DNA of 64,000 nucleotides from Emydura subglobosa (lineage: Eukaryota > Chordata > Testudines > Chelidae), in the NCBI GenBank assembly GCA_007922225.1, contig ML679962.1:29681563-29745562 (forward strand), read 5' to 3'. Of this stretch, positions 36,901-48,439 are shown one piece after another; position 1 is the first letter of the stretch; the number at the start of each line of letters is the position of its first letter. Under the pieces are notes generated by a model, which worked only from the letters and a program-made list of their open reading frames with translations, ran no database searches and was not told the DNA's origin. Both the position numbers and the translations under genes were made by a program.

Positions 36901-37990
36901 AGCCACTCCCTCCTCAGGGCAGAAAGTCCATGGGGCTGCTCACAGCATTACAAGGCACTTGCAACCCCTGCTCCGCCCAGGGCCCAGAAAGTAGGTGGCA
37001 CTGGTTGGGAAGAAGGCATGCCCAGCGTTCTTGAGACAGCACAACCCTAAGGAAACCAAGGCTCCTATGGGAATGGTGCCCTCCTTTTTGCTTGCCCCTA
37101 CTGGTAATTCCCTGTAGCTAGGTCTGACAATTGCACACCTCTCCGACAGCAGGGCTGAGTCAATATGCAGAACGGTTTCTCCTGTTTCTCTCTGAATATA
37201 CAAAGTATTGTCATCAGGTTGATAGATGTTTGCAAATGGGCTTTATGTGAAAGAATAGCTTCCCCCAGTATTCTTTCTGCCTTTGGATAACACCAACACA
37301 TGTACAGGTACTTAAGTTCTGTAGCTTTCCAGCGGTGCCCCAAGCTCTTAAACTTAGACTTCATGATTTCCCTATCTATCCTCCTATCTTATTTTCTCAG
37401 GTTTTTGCACCCAGGAGAGGTCTAAACAATGGGATCCTCTTTTCCCCCTCTGCCTGGATCATATGGATTTTCAGCCACACTTTGCACAGTAAATTCAAGG
37501 GAAGTTTGCAGATCATGAGTTTCAGATCAGGATAGTTTTTCCAACTGCTACCCTTCTTTGCTATTCGTATCATGTTCAGTCCTTAGGTACTGCATTGCAA
37601 GCCTCTGTTTTGCTTGCTCGTCTCCATTCTGGGTTGGCTGCGTTCATTGATTTGTTCCACTGCTGAAGTTGTAGGTATTGGTTTTTGCTAGCTCAGCTGA
37701 CCTTTATTATGCTGCTTCATCAGTATAAACTGCTACCTGCATGCTGTGGTGAGATTTTAAACGTTTGATAGATGAGGCCAATGTTCAAATGCTGCTAGAA
37801 GTTCCAAATGGCGGGGGGACACATCTATTCCATTGCTGCAGTCCTAAACATCATATTCCTTGAGCTGTTTTTGTTCATGGCATATCTCTTAGCATCTTGT
37901 CCTTCTAGATGAACAATTTCTCCACCCATTAGAAAACTGAAAAAGAAACAAGAAGCAGCTTAAACTAAAACATGTTAAGTTTCCTTACTC
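33935..37990. other. Intergenic, no gene seen
   Basis: About 4 kb without a supported gene or recognised repeat. A consensus-quality minus-strand splice donor (CGAG|GTAAGT at about 36642-36651) occurs in isolation and is discussed under rejected items. Confidence 0.45.
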
Positions 37991-37994
37991 TGTT

Positions 37995-38470
37995 CTTGGA
38001 AGTTGTAATGGTTTGCCATCTTTTGCTAGGGGATTCCATTGCAGAGATGGGGGACAGTTTGTGCTTCCCCTTACTCAGAATTGCCCAGGCATGGTTGATC
38101 CCATGATCCAGGATACAGCAGACCTGAGTCCTAACTTGTGACTCAGCTGCAATGGCCCCTCTGGGCCCCTGTACTACCAGAGAATTGTCTGGGTGTAACC
38201 CATGAGCTGGCACTTCGTCCCCCTCTAGTGGCACCAAATTAGAGATTGAGGAGTCTGCTACAGCCTTAGCCAAGGGCCACATGGTTTTTAGCTCATGCAG
38301 TGGAGGCTATACACTAAGCTTCAGAGGTCCAAGGTTCAATTCTGCCCAACGACAACCAGGGTCCGTCGGCGTTACATAGGAATACCCCAATGGTGCCCTC
38401 TTACATCGCCAGTGGGCCACTTTGGGGGAGGGGCGGCTGCACCTGCAAAGAGGGAGGTTATGCCTCCAAG
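37995..38470. repeat. tRNA-derived SINE-like segment
   Basis: The words TGCAGTGGAGGCTATACACT and GTCCAAGGTTCAATTCTGCC (about 38297-38346) resemble the A-box to B-box (GGTTCAANTC) layout of a tRNA-derived SINE, followed by an unrelated body. To its left, CTCTAGTGGCACC is a word common in turtle repeats. The boundaries are uncertain. Confidence 0.45.
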
Positions 38471-39109
38471 CGAGGCGCTATATGTTGGGACTACTCCTGG
38501 GAAAAGAAAAGGGATGCTTACAGCTGTGTTGTGACTCTTTACGCTAACATAAAATGGCCACTACATAACCCTGAATAGCACCTGCCTGTTTTCTTTGGCA
38601 TCTGCTGCTTTATTGGCCAAGGTAATAGAGGTGACGCTAGTTATTACTCCACCTCCGAGGACACCAGAAGAAAAAAAAAAAAGCTTTAAGTAGTTCCACC
38701 ATCTTCCCCTCGCATGAGTGCACTCCCTCTGTCGTCAAGGAAAGAGGGAATATTATTTAGTTTGAAGGTGCAACAGAAAGGAATTGTAGGATGATAGGAG
38801 ATGGCTGGAGGGGGAAGGATTGTGGTACATGAAGCCAGGAGGGATGGAACAGGCATTATGAGCTAGCATGGAACGGCTTGTATTTTTTCAGGTGGTGGTT
38901 AAAGCGTAGTAGCTAAGAGGAAGGCTAATACAGTTCCAAAATAAATGTTAGATCAGAAACTCATCATGAGAAATAAAGCAGCAGATGGAAAGAATTATGT
39001 GATAAAAAAACAGATACAACAGTCTGTATTTAGAACTTTTGACAAGCAGGCCTGATATTCTGGAGGATATTCAAATAAACTCTTTTGAGAAGTAATGAGT
39101 AAACACGTT

Positions 39110-39126
39110 GTGGGCTTGTCTACACT
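39110..39126. repeat. Isolated palindromic-MITE terminus
   Basis: GGGCTTGTCTACACTAG is the typical end of a sauropsid palindromic MITE (GGCTTGTCTACACT). Here it abuts the retroelement gag remnant with no second terminus found. Confidence 0.4.
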
Positions 39127-40180
39127 AGACCGAGAGGGAGACTCCACGTCCCATGCTGAGGCAAGTCGGCTTGACGCCGCCGACCTGGAGCAACTACTAG
39201 GGGAGTGGCTCTGCTCTACCCTTGGAGACCGTCCGGTGGGAGAACTTCCTCCCCGTACTGGGGATCTCCTCTGCCATTCCGGGGGAACCAACGCAGGTTT
39301 ACCCCGTGACACCGGCCCCTTCTCCCTTGGTGGAGGGGGGGGCGGAGGTGGCATAGGCAAGGCCAACAAGGCTCTTGCCTCCTGAAAAGCCTCCGGTGTC
39401 GATGATATTGGTAGGGGCACTCTCCCACTCCAAGGAGTCAGGGGAGACTCCCTGACCGGAGGTGCAGGCACTGGAGAAGACTCAACGGGCTGGGTCCGGT
39501 ACATCTCCATACTCGACCCTGTCCATATTGACAGTGCAGGGGAGTGTCCACGCTCCGCACACTGCTTCTTTCTCTTCAGTGCTGGTGATTCTGAGCGGTG
39601 TCGAGTTGAGGGTGGCGCCGACGGTGCGCTCTGTACCGAAGTCATGCTCGGTACCAAGACGGAGCGGGTTGGCTCGGACGCCAGGCAGAGCGCTGCCTCC
39701 ATCAACAGGGCTTTCAATTGAATTTCTCAGTCCTTTTGAGTCCTCGGTTTGAAAGCCCTGCAAATCTTGCACTTGTCCTTTCTGTGGGCTTCTGAAGGCA
39801 GCAGTCATGGGGGTCGCTCAAAGTCCCTGCAGGGACTGCCTTATCTCTAACTACACTTAACAACACTTAACAACTACTTAACTAAATAGAACTAAACTTA
39901 AAATATCAAACAAGTCAAACAAGGGGAATGGTACTTGCTGAGAGCAAGGCTAGTTCCAGCAACCGTCACGGGCGGAAAGAAGGAACTGAGGGGACGTAGG
40001 GCCAGCAGTGCCTCATATACCGCAGCATGTGCGCGGGGCTCCAGGGGGCGCCGGAGCCAGCCCTACGGGATCTGCTAAGGGGAAAAAAGTTCTGGGAAAC
40101 TGTGCACGGAGGCGTGCATACACCTATAGTGGAATGGACATGAGCAAGCACTCGAAGAAGATCCACAACCACCACCTCTT
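39127..40180 (-). mobile_element. DIRS-like retrotransposon remnant: leader and gag-like frame
   Basis: On the minus strand, reading from 40180 down, a GC-rich leader (ending near CTTCGAGTGCTTGCTCATGT) is followed by a Ser/Pro/Arg-rich gag-like product. It continues across a frame change between two frames (39482-39808 and 38995-39717). Visible pieces include QGFQTEDSKGLR, ALLMEAALCLASEPTRS, SAPPSTRHRSESPALKRKK, STPEAFQEARALLALPMPPP and an Arg-Ser-rich stretch. This composition and order fit the gag of turtle DIRS-type elements. Reverse transcriptase, RNase H and tyrosine recombinase are absent, so it is a 5' fragment. Alternative: another LTR-type gag. The frameshift and the missing pol show it is not active. 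Confidence 0.65.
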
Positions 40181-40184
40181 ACCA

Positions 40185-40598
40185 TTCAGGTCAAGGAGTG
40201 AATAGCTTGAACTTCTCAACTTGGAGCTTGAACTTCTCTTCCAGATCTATGCTTCATGTTCACACCTCTTCTGTGGCTAAAAGATTTCACTCCCCTTGGG
40301 TGACACCTTTCAGTACACACTAACATCATTTAAAAAAAAGATGACCCTAACGAAGATGAGGCAACGTTGTCCCACATAGGCAAATTCATCAAAACACAAC
40401 TGAAAATTCATGCAGGACCTCTAAGACTAACAAATTCTAAATAACAGCATGATGCAAACATCATTTTTCATCTTTAAAGATATCTGAGAAGTCAAACACA
40501 TCAGAAGCAGGTTTTATTTATGATGGTATTATTTAAAAAAAAAACCTACACCTCTACAATATTTGTAACCATTTCAGCAACAGAGTATTGGAAATATT
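40185..40598. other. Intergenic, nothing recognised
   Basis: No gene or repeat supported between the retroelement remnant and the palindrome at 40.6 kb. Confidence 0.4.
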
Positions 40599-40599
40599 A

Positions 40600-40684
40600 G
40601 GCCAGATCTTCAGCTGGATATATTAGAATTGCTCCTCTGAAGTAAATGAAGCTACACTGATTTACACCAGTTGAGGATCTAGCC
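40600..40684. repeat. 85-bp near-palindrome
   Basis: GGCCAGATCTTCAGCTGG at the left pairs with CCAGTTGAGGATCTAGCC at the right. The centre contains CTCCTCTGAAGTAAATGAAG with its own partial symmetry. Another related half-element (CTAATTCTCCCCTCATTTAA to ATTTACATCAGTGTGTGTG) follows at about 40730-40812. Confidence 0.75.
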
Positions 40685-40814
40685 CATTAAACTGAAAACG
40701 CCATTCTAAGGAGAACGAGACATTATGGACCTAATTCTCCCCTCATTTAATCTGTTTTATGCCAGTGTAATTCCATGGATTTCTGTGCATTTATTTACAT
40801 CAGTGTGTGTGGGA

Positions 40815-43800
40815 GCGGTGGGGGGAGGCGGAGGTTTGGGGAAATAAGGACTGTCATTTGTTTCCCTTTTGCTACAGGGCTACAGTGACAAGCCAGGCAT
40901 ATTTTGACAAGACTAAACAGGTCAATTTTAGAAGGTACAGATTTACCCCATCTAGAAACATCATTCGGCTGCAAAATGATAAATCCTATAAAAAAAGAAA
41001 AATCAGAGATAATAGTGTATGACCTGCCCCTTTATTGGGTAGAAACCAGTCATCAGCCCTGGTTCATGTCCACCTATGCACTCATGTCCTACCCCATAAA
41101 ATCCTTTTCCTGGTCTGTAACAGAGCAGACAACGAGTCTACCTCATGCATATTTAGGGGTGTCAGACTGAATCAGTAATTCGCATGCCTGGTCCTTGATG
41201 CTCAATCATCCCTGCTCTCACAGATGGGATGTTCGGAAGGCAGAAGCTATTTTTGCTTCCTTTTTCCTCCTCGCTGCTTTCCTTTCATGTATCAAATCCA
41301 AAATGCATGAGGGTGAAATCTCCAATCTGGAGGGGACGTAGATGCAAAGTTTTGCACAGCTACTGGCAGCCTTATGACACATTTGCAAAGCCACTGCCCT
41401 TAATGGGACACTTCTGGTCCTGGAATAAGAAAAAAAGCATGAAGAGGGGAGGGCTCTTGTTGATTTTTAAACTTTTTTTTTTAACTGGATCACGACATAC
41501 AAGCTGATTCGATGGACATGATCTCATCAGTTCTCACCGACAGCCCTGAATTAAGCCCGACATTCTCTAGGTGGCTCCTGCTTATTTTTGCATATTCAGA
41601 TGAATATAGCCTAAAGGATTCATGGGAGTTTGCTTCAGAGGGAGACAGATCAATGATCCCCTCCACCTAGATGGGCAGAAAGGGGGTACAAGCACATCGA
41701 GATGGGCTGTGGGGCAAGCAGCAGCAACATCTCCGCTGCACGCTGCCGCCCAGCAGCCTTTGGCAGACTATCCATACCAAGCCCGCATGGTCGTCTTGGG
41801 AGGAGGCCTGGAAAGACAGGCTGGGGTACCACCGCTATCTATGGAAGGCTGCCACTAGAGCCAGTGGCTATCCAGACTGATACCCATGTGGAACATCTCT
41901 CAGGGAAGAGGAGCCAATGGCAGCACAGCTTCTCCAGGAGTCATGGCGTGGTGGGAGAAGAACAGGCCAGGCAGCATCGCAGAATGGCATTGTGGAGCAG
42001 CGACTCTTTCATTCCAGATGGCTGGAGTTTGGAGGCTGCATTCCCTGCTTCCTTCACAGCCTCCCAAATAAATTCCAGCCCTACTCCGAGAGAAGCCTTG
42101 GTTGAAAACTGTATTGAAGCTGTTGGGGTTTCCTAATTCCGCTGTCTCCCTGCCATGAATATGACAGCCACCAGGTAGGATACAGCTCATAATCTGCAAA
42201 TATATCCTTCACAATGCATGCTGCAGATCCACGCTCATGGCAACACCTACCTATTTGACTTTTCAATCCCTTACAATGGTGCCCGTTACTTACATGCATC
42301 TAAAAATGTGGGTACCAGCACCAATGCTATGTTCAAGCATCTTTTTGTTACCCATAAACCCTGCACACTTTAGCCCAACTAGTGTGCATGCAAAGCGTGC
42401 TTGATTAGTCTGCATACATACTACTGCATGCACTCAGTCCAGATTTACAGGCACACATCAGCTACCAAAACATGCATGCAGTCTGCGTGCATGTTCAGTT
42501 TAAATGAGTGCCTCTGACTCATATATACAGTCCTTTATGACCCATACAAAAAAAATGCTGAAGTGGAAGAAAAATACAACACCACACCAATGTGAAGACA
42601 ACTCATCAGTCAATAACCTTGTACTTCTCATCTCAAAACACAATCAAGCACCAGCTGTAACCCTCCTTCACTCAAGAGTCCACAGATGTTTAGATTATTG
42701 GCCTTAATACAAAACTACGCTTCTCTTTAATTTTATCATCATAATTACAATCATGTGAAGGGAATCCAGGCATATTTAATTGGAGATGAAAGTAAGCAAT
42801 TCTGGTTATTTCTTTTCAGATACAGCCGCTCTCAATTTAGTGTGTATTTTTTCAATAAAATAAAGAAATACTTTGAATGTCAAAGATTAATGTGAAAGAG
42901 GCTGTGAATTTGTCCTGTGTATTTTTGCTCCTTGCTTTATCTTACACATTTGGATATTAATGTAAGCCATCACTTAACTGTGGATATGATTAAAAGTGCC
43001 ACTATGTAGGCCTTTGGACACGAACTCTTCCTGGATAGTTTTTCCTACTGTTATTACACAAATCCAGCAGTTTCACTCCTCGTGTAATGGTTCTTGAGAC
43101 GCCCAGTGATTGACTAGATATTTCCCCCCTTTTAAATCGTTTAAGCAAATGTAGTGCTGCTGAAAGGTTCCAGATTGAGCCCTGTAGACTGGGAGGCTCT
43201 TTATCCACGCAACAGATTGAGCAAAGGCAGCACCAACCTTCCATGCATCAACCAGTCTCAAAAGATGGAAATTATTCAGCTTCCAGATGCAGAGAGACAA
43301 AAAAAAGGGGGGGGGGGGAGGAGCCAGATGAGAAAGAATATGACAGAGGTATACAAAATAATGAATGTTATAGAGAAGATAATTCAGTTTGATCATTTAT
43401 TTATCATCTCAGAACACAAGAATAGGGGGACTTTCAATGAAACTGAGAGGCAAGCAATTTACCTAGCACTCTAAATAGTACTCTGTTTTTTAAAACAATA
43501 TATAATTAACTGCCATAATGATTAAAGGGACCTTAATGTAAATGAGAATTGGGCACTATTATTTCCCCACAGTACCTAATGTATAGGCTTTTCTTTTACA
43601 GTATATTTTAAGAATGCTATTCTGAACACACCAGTTATGCTCCTGCATAATACGAGTGCTAAGTCACCATAGCAAATGACTTCATCATCAGCCTTTATTA
43701 AAAATATTTCTTTGAGGCAGTTAGACAGGCATCTAATCACTAAGTGGTTTTGCTAAAAGAAAAAATCAATGTATGCAACCAAAAACTATTCCAAATGCAG

Positions 43801-44910
43801 TCTCCCATAGCACTGTAAAATGTGAAAAAAAAAGAGGATCATGACACTCCAGCCCTAAAGCTGTCCATTTGGTACTTACTGATCTGCAAGTAAAATTCAT
43901 AATGGCTTTTAAAACGTTACTCAGATTAATGCCTAATTGTCTGCCCTCCTTTTGGAGGTCACATTGCCTGTTTGTTTAAATCATTTCTTTCACAAAGCTT
44001 TAAGACAGATCAGCAATCTGTGCTTCTGAGGTCGGTGGGAATTTTGCCTTGAGAAAAGAATGCAGACTGAGGCTGGGATGGGATTTATAGCCCGAGTTAA
44101 AGTATGAACCCTTGAGCTGAGCCTTGAATGCTCCTCTATAAAAAGGCAACCTGATCAACTAATTTCTAAATATGCCAAGTTGGATGTTCATTTACTGAGG
44201 ACAGGAAGGGCTCCGACATTTCAGCCTGCTCAGTTGGTCTAATACAAGATATTACCTCACCCGCCTTTTCTCTTCCATGTCAGTATGCAGTCATTTGTCA
44301 TCACGCTTCGCTTCAAATGAGAGGGGTTGAGGGGTCATGGTCAGTCCCGGATCCGAATGAGCTGAAATTGAGATACGGAGGCCTGGTTCAAAGCCACACC
44401 AGGATGACTATCTGGATTCAACAGCATGGAGTGCTGTTTTCATGAGTCGGAGGAAGTGGGGCTCTGGCTCCCCCAGTTCTGCCCCACTGACTGACAACAG
44501 GGGCTGGGCACACCAGAGGAAGCAGGTTATGTCACCCTGAAAGACCGTGCTGTGCGCCCAGCCCCTGAGCGCCACACTGCTTGGGATGCCTCTCTAGAGC
44601 AGCATCTTTCCCCGAGTTCCCCACGTGACTCTTCACTATGGACAAAGGGCCCTTAAGGTTCAGATTCCAGTTCTGGCCGACAGTGGACATAGTTAAAGAC
44701 GTTCTTTTGCTTTTTTACTGATAGGTGAGAGTTTTCCTACACTTAGCATCCCACTAGCGCCAGTGATATCTACTAGGAGAGGAGGAAAATTTACTGCACC
44801 CCATGTATTGCCGGTAAAAAACAATTCACTTTCTGAAGCAATCACTTATTGACATGGCACCAAATCGTGTGATCCCAGCTCAGGTTTCACCCCGACAGAT
44901 TTCCAATAAC
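40815..44910. other. Intergenic, no gene seen
   Basis: Unique-looking sequence with several GC-richer open frames near 41.6-42.2 kb, none recognisable. GCATGCA words cluster at 42296-42495. An A8-G12 junction lies at 43299-43318. A CR1 fragment at 43.3 kb is listed separately. Confidence 0.45.
43320..43462 (+). mobile_element. CR1 LINE fragment
   Basis: AGGTATACAAAATAATGAAT, then TATCATCTCAGAACACAAGA and CTTTCAATGAAACTGAGAGG correspond to a conserved CR1 ORF2 C-terminal stretch. Only about 140 bp remain. Confidence 0.75.
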
Positions 44911-44916
44911 TTCATT

Positions 44917-44957
44917 TTTTGCCATTGGGAGGGATTTGGTTTTGCCATTGGGAGGGA
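44917..44957 (+). repeat. Direct tandem duplication, 18-mer twice
   Basis: TTTTGCCATTGGGAGGGA occurs at 44917-44934 and 44940-44957, period 23. It adjoins the start of the CORE-SINE. Confidence 0.9.
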
Positions 44958-45165
44958 GATGGTTCAGAAGTTGGGGTGCCCACTTGGGACTCAGGAAATC
45001 CAGGTTCAATTCGTAGCTCTACCAGTCTTCCTGTGTGACCTGAGGCAAAGCCTCAGTCCCCCCTCGGGATAACAGTACAGCACAGGGGTGGTGGGAGGTT
45101 ATGTTAAATGAAGATAAGGAGGTATCGGGGCTCATATAAAGTACTTAAAATAAATAGCTGGACTA
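44955..45165 (+). mobile_element. CORE-SINE/MIR element, plus orientation
   Basis: GGGACTCAGGAAATCCAGGT then TTCAATTCGTAGCTCTACCA is the B-box (GGTTCAATTC) and following CORE-SINE text. GTGTGACCTGAGGCAAAGCC, CTCAGTCCC and a degenerate AAAGTACTTAAAATAAAT tail follow in the expected order. One of the better preserved SINEs here. Confidence 0.8.
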
Positions 45166-45315
45166 AGGGCAACAAGAAGAGGAAGGATCTCAGGATTGCC
45201 CCTTCACTTGGGGAGTTACAGGTCACATTTTGTACGCCTCACACCTCTCCTACCATTTTAAGTCCCAATCCTACAAAGCCTTCGATGCACGTGAGTAGTT
45301 CCACTGAGAAACACT

Positions 45316-45590
45316 AAGGCCATGTCACCATCACTACAGCTGCAGGCGTGCCCCTGTAGTGCCATCGTGCAGACACGTTCTACAATCGACAGAAGGGTTC
45401 TTTCTGTCATTGTGGTAAATCCACGTCTCCGGGAGGTGGCAGCCAGGTTGATGGAAGAATCCTTCCATTGAGCTAGCTGCATCTACACTGGAGGTTAGGT
45501 CAACCCAACTATGGCACTTAGGACCCTATGTTTTTCACAGCCCTGAGGGATATAGCTAGGTCAACCTAAGTTTTAGGTGTAGCCCAAGCC
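45316..45590. mobile_element. 275-bp palindromic MITE
   Basis: Left end AAGGCCATGTCACCATCACT, right end TTAGGTGTAGCCCAAGCC. Internal blocks include GACAGAAGGGTTCTTTCTGTC-like symmetry, CTCCGGGAGGTGGCAGCCAG and TTGATGGAAGAATCCTTCCA. This block order matches a common turtle/crocodilian MITE with 'GTCTACACT' ends. Diverged and non-coding; no target duplication recognised. Confidence 0.75.
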
Positions 45591-45604
45591 AAATTAAGTT
45601 CAAA

Positions 45605-45693
45605 GGCTCAGATCCTCAAAGATATTTAGGGCTCCTAACTTCCACTGATTTCAACGGAAGTTAGAACCTTCAATGCCTTTGAGGAGCTGGGCC
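45605..45693. repeat. 89-bp near-palindrome
   Basis: GGCTCAGATCCTCAAAGATA mirrors GCCTTTGAGGAGCTGGGCC, and CTAACTTCCACTGATTTCAA mirrors ACGGAAGTTAGAACC. It lies 14 bp from the MITE at 45316-45590. Confidence 0.8.
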
Positions 45694-46251
45694 CCCGTCA
45701 CTAGGAATTTTGCCTGAGAAATAACAAAAATCTTTAAAGAATCTGGCCTTACTGTGCATTTAACCCCCCACCACGTATTTTTTGGTCCTCTATACTCCTG
45801 TTGGATCACCTTCAACTGACTAAACTTGGGACTTATGCATTTGAAATTGAAGCAGATCAAAATTATTTTTACTGCCTCAGTGAAATCTACACTAAATAAT
45901 ACATGGCCCCAAGAGAGATGTGGAAAGAACATATTTCAGTTCCCTAAAGAAATAAAACAGCTAACGCACAGTATTAAGCTGTTTGCGTATAACATCAATT
46001 CATATTAGATGTTCTCTAATAGCTCATTACCAAGCTATTGCCTTAATAGTCCTATCCCCCTTTGCTGTAAAAAGAGTGAGACAGTGTTTGGCAGTTCTGG
46101 ACTATGAAACAGGCTTTATCAGAGCCCTGACATGGGGAATTTGCTTGGTATTTGGAACCATCTTCTGCAATTGTTTTGTGCAGAGATTAAAGTCGAGAGG
46201 AGTTTTGTGCAAAATCCAGAAGCAGAGGACACAGACCTTGGGGGAAAAGTG

Positions 46252-46356
46252 ATCTGTACCTCAGTTTCCCTTCTGTAAAATAGAATAATTCCTCTACTTA
46301 CCTCAGAGTTGTCTTGTGATGGTAGATACATTAAAGCTGGCAAAGTGATATGGCAA
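46252..46356 (+). repeat. CORE-SINE/MIR fragment, plus orientation
   Basis: ACCTCAGTTTCCCTTCTGTA followed by AAATAGAATAATTCCTCTAC and TTACCTCAGAG is the well-known MIR/CORE-SINE 3' half. Confidence 0.8.
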
Positions 46357-46359
46357 TAT

Positions 46360-48435
46360 GGGGTCATTTAAATAGCACCTTTTTGGAAGTTCTATGAAAT
46401 GGAATCCCTGAAATATTCTTTTAAGAAATCTTCCAGGTTAATTATTAGGCAATTAACATGGCAGGCACTATTTTAACTAAATAGAAGGACCATAATAGAT
46501 AAATCAAGTAAATTAAAGCCAAACATACAAATGGAAGCAAAAGAACTGTAATTAATATATTTTACATTCTGCTCAACCTTTGTTTCCCTTTGTAGTTAGG
46601 TTTCTCTGGAAGCCTTAAAACATTTGAGTCACTTTTAGAAGTCCTTGATGGGCTGTTGTCTAAATCCAGCAATCTGCTAACATGTTTTTGTTGCGGGGTG
46701 TGGATAGGGATGGTAGCTCCCTTCCAGGAGAGGGGTCTGCGGGTGGGGCAGGGCAAAGAGAAGGCGGGTGGTATGGGTTCCCCTCATGAAGTTTCCTCTG
46801 AATTCTTCTATCAGTAGGTGGTGGTGGGTGTATGTCCTTATTTCCCCCCCACACCCTCTATTCCATCCTCTCAGAGAAGCAGAGTTGGGCTACAAACTTG
46901 TGGATTCCCCAAGATTTCAGGGACCTGGTGGAGGTAAAGGGCCTTCTTACACACTGGTCTTTTGCTTCCAGGCCAGCTGTCAGCCCTGTGCTCCCCCTTC
47001 TGGTATCAATTTCCCCCACTTGCTGCTGCCCCCAGCACTTGCTTCTCAAAGAGGCATGCTCCGTGGCCCAGAAAGAGGCAAGGGAAAGTTAATGCAGCCT
47101 TCAGTGACATTAACTTTTTTACAAAAGAAGTGCTGCCTCCTGGGTAGGACAATTCACTTGGCATACCCATCCCTGGCCCTTGCCCACACCCACATATGGA
47201 TCCTTGGACCTACAACAGGCCCCGAAGAGTTGGGGGCAGGAAGCAATGGTGCCATGGACATGACTGAACTCCATTTTTCCACCCCTCTCAAATGGGGGCA
47301 GGAAATCCTAAGACTGGGTCCGGGTGGGGGGAACCGGGACCTTTTATGTGCTGATCCATGGGAGAGATGATCCCCCAACACATTTGTGAAGTTCATCTGG
47401 AGCCACTCATTCATTTTAATGGATTATTCCTTGGAACCAGAGTACAATTTATATCCTTATTTTACATTGTGACTATGTCAGTGTCTGGAATGTCTTTGTT
47501 CTCACTCCAGTGACTATCCTATACTCTGGTTATAGAACATCAGTTGCTTAATATAAATCTCAAAATGTTCAAGATGACCCAGTGGAGGGATCTGCTTGAT
47601 ACAGCAGAGTGAACTTTGGACAAAGATTTATTCAAAGTAAATGTAAAAGTAAACTCAGAGTAGTATTCGAAAGCCTATTTAGTTGACTCTCAATGATAAG
47701 ATGATTAGCTAATGTGTTGACACAGCCAAATGTGTATTAATCTTAACTGGTTCATTAATTTCTCTTGGCATGAATTAATTTATAAACCTCTGGGTGACCT
47801 TGACATTTGAAAAATGTGAATTCTGATGATAGCTTGATTTATGTTGGAAAGCTCTCTTTGCTCAAATATTTCTTCTCTTAGTTACAGAATATCTGGAGCA
47901 GAGATTCATATATTGGTTTTCTTAAATTACAAGGCTGACCATAAAAAGCACTATTATCCCCATATACTACATGCAGAGTTACAAGATGAAGCTGCTATGA
48001 ATTGACACAGGACATGGGTTTCAAAGTCTTAAATCAATTTTCTTTAACAGTAACTGGTACTTAATATCAGATAATTTCATTATGAAATTTCACTTTGAGA
48101 TATAACAAAGTAAATAGGCCTTTGCAGAAAACCTGTTAGTATTAGAACAGAGTTAATATGCAAACAATTTATTCTTCGTTCATGAACAGAAAAAAGTGAA
48201 TTTCTGTTTGTGATTGTAAGCTTCTTGAATCTGTCCATTACTTAAAATTATTTGTGAATTTCTTCATGAATTTTTTCCTGTTTGAATAGCTCATGAAAAT
48301 TCATTGTGAATATTCCATGTATAAGTTGTGGTGATGTGTTCTGCATTGGCGATTTACACAAGTCACATGACATTGATTCTATTCCTCGACTGGATGACAT
48401 CCATACCTAATCAGGGCAAACTGAATATTACAACT
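46360..48435. other. Intergenic, no supported gene
   Basis: Contains an unusually long open frame (46768-47370, plus, GTG start, 200 codons) without recognisable homology, discussed in the findings. The AT-rich interval 47640-47930 has no repeat wording and could be constrained non-coding DNA, but this cannot be tested here. No gene or RNA is supported. Confidence 0.45.
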
Positions 48436-48439
48436 GAAC

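Noticed and set aside
41622..42136. Several overlapping frames (up to 144 codons) at 41.6-42.2 kb
   Set aside because: Frames overlap on both strands without codon-like pattern or homology; probably chance in a GC-richer patch.
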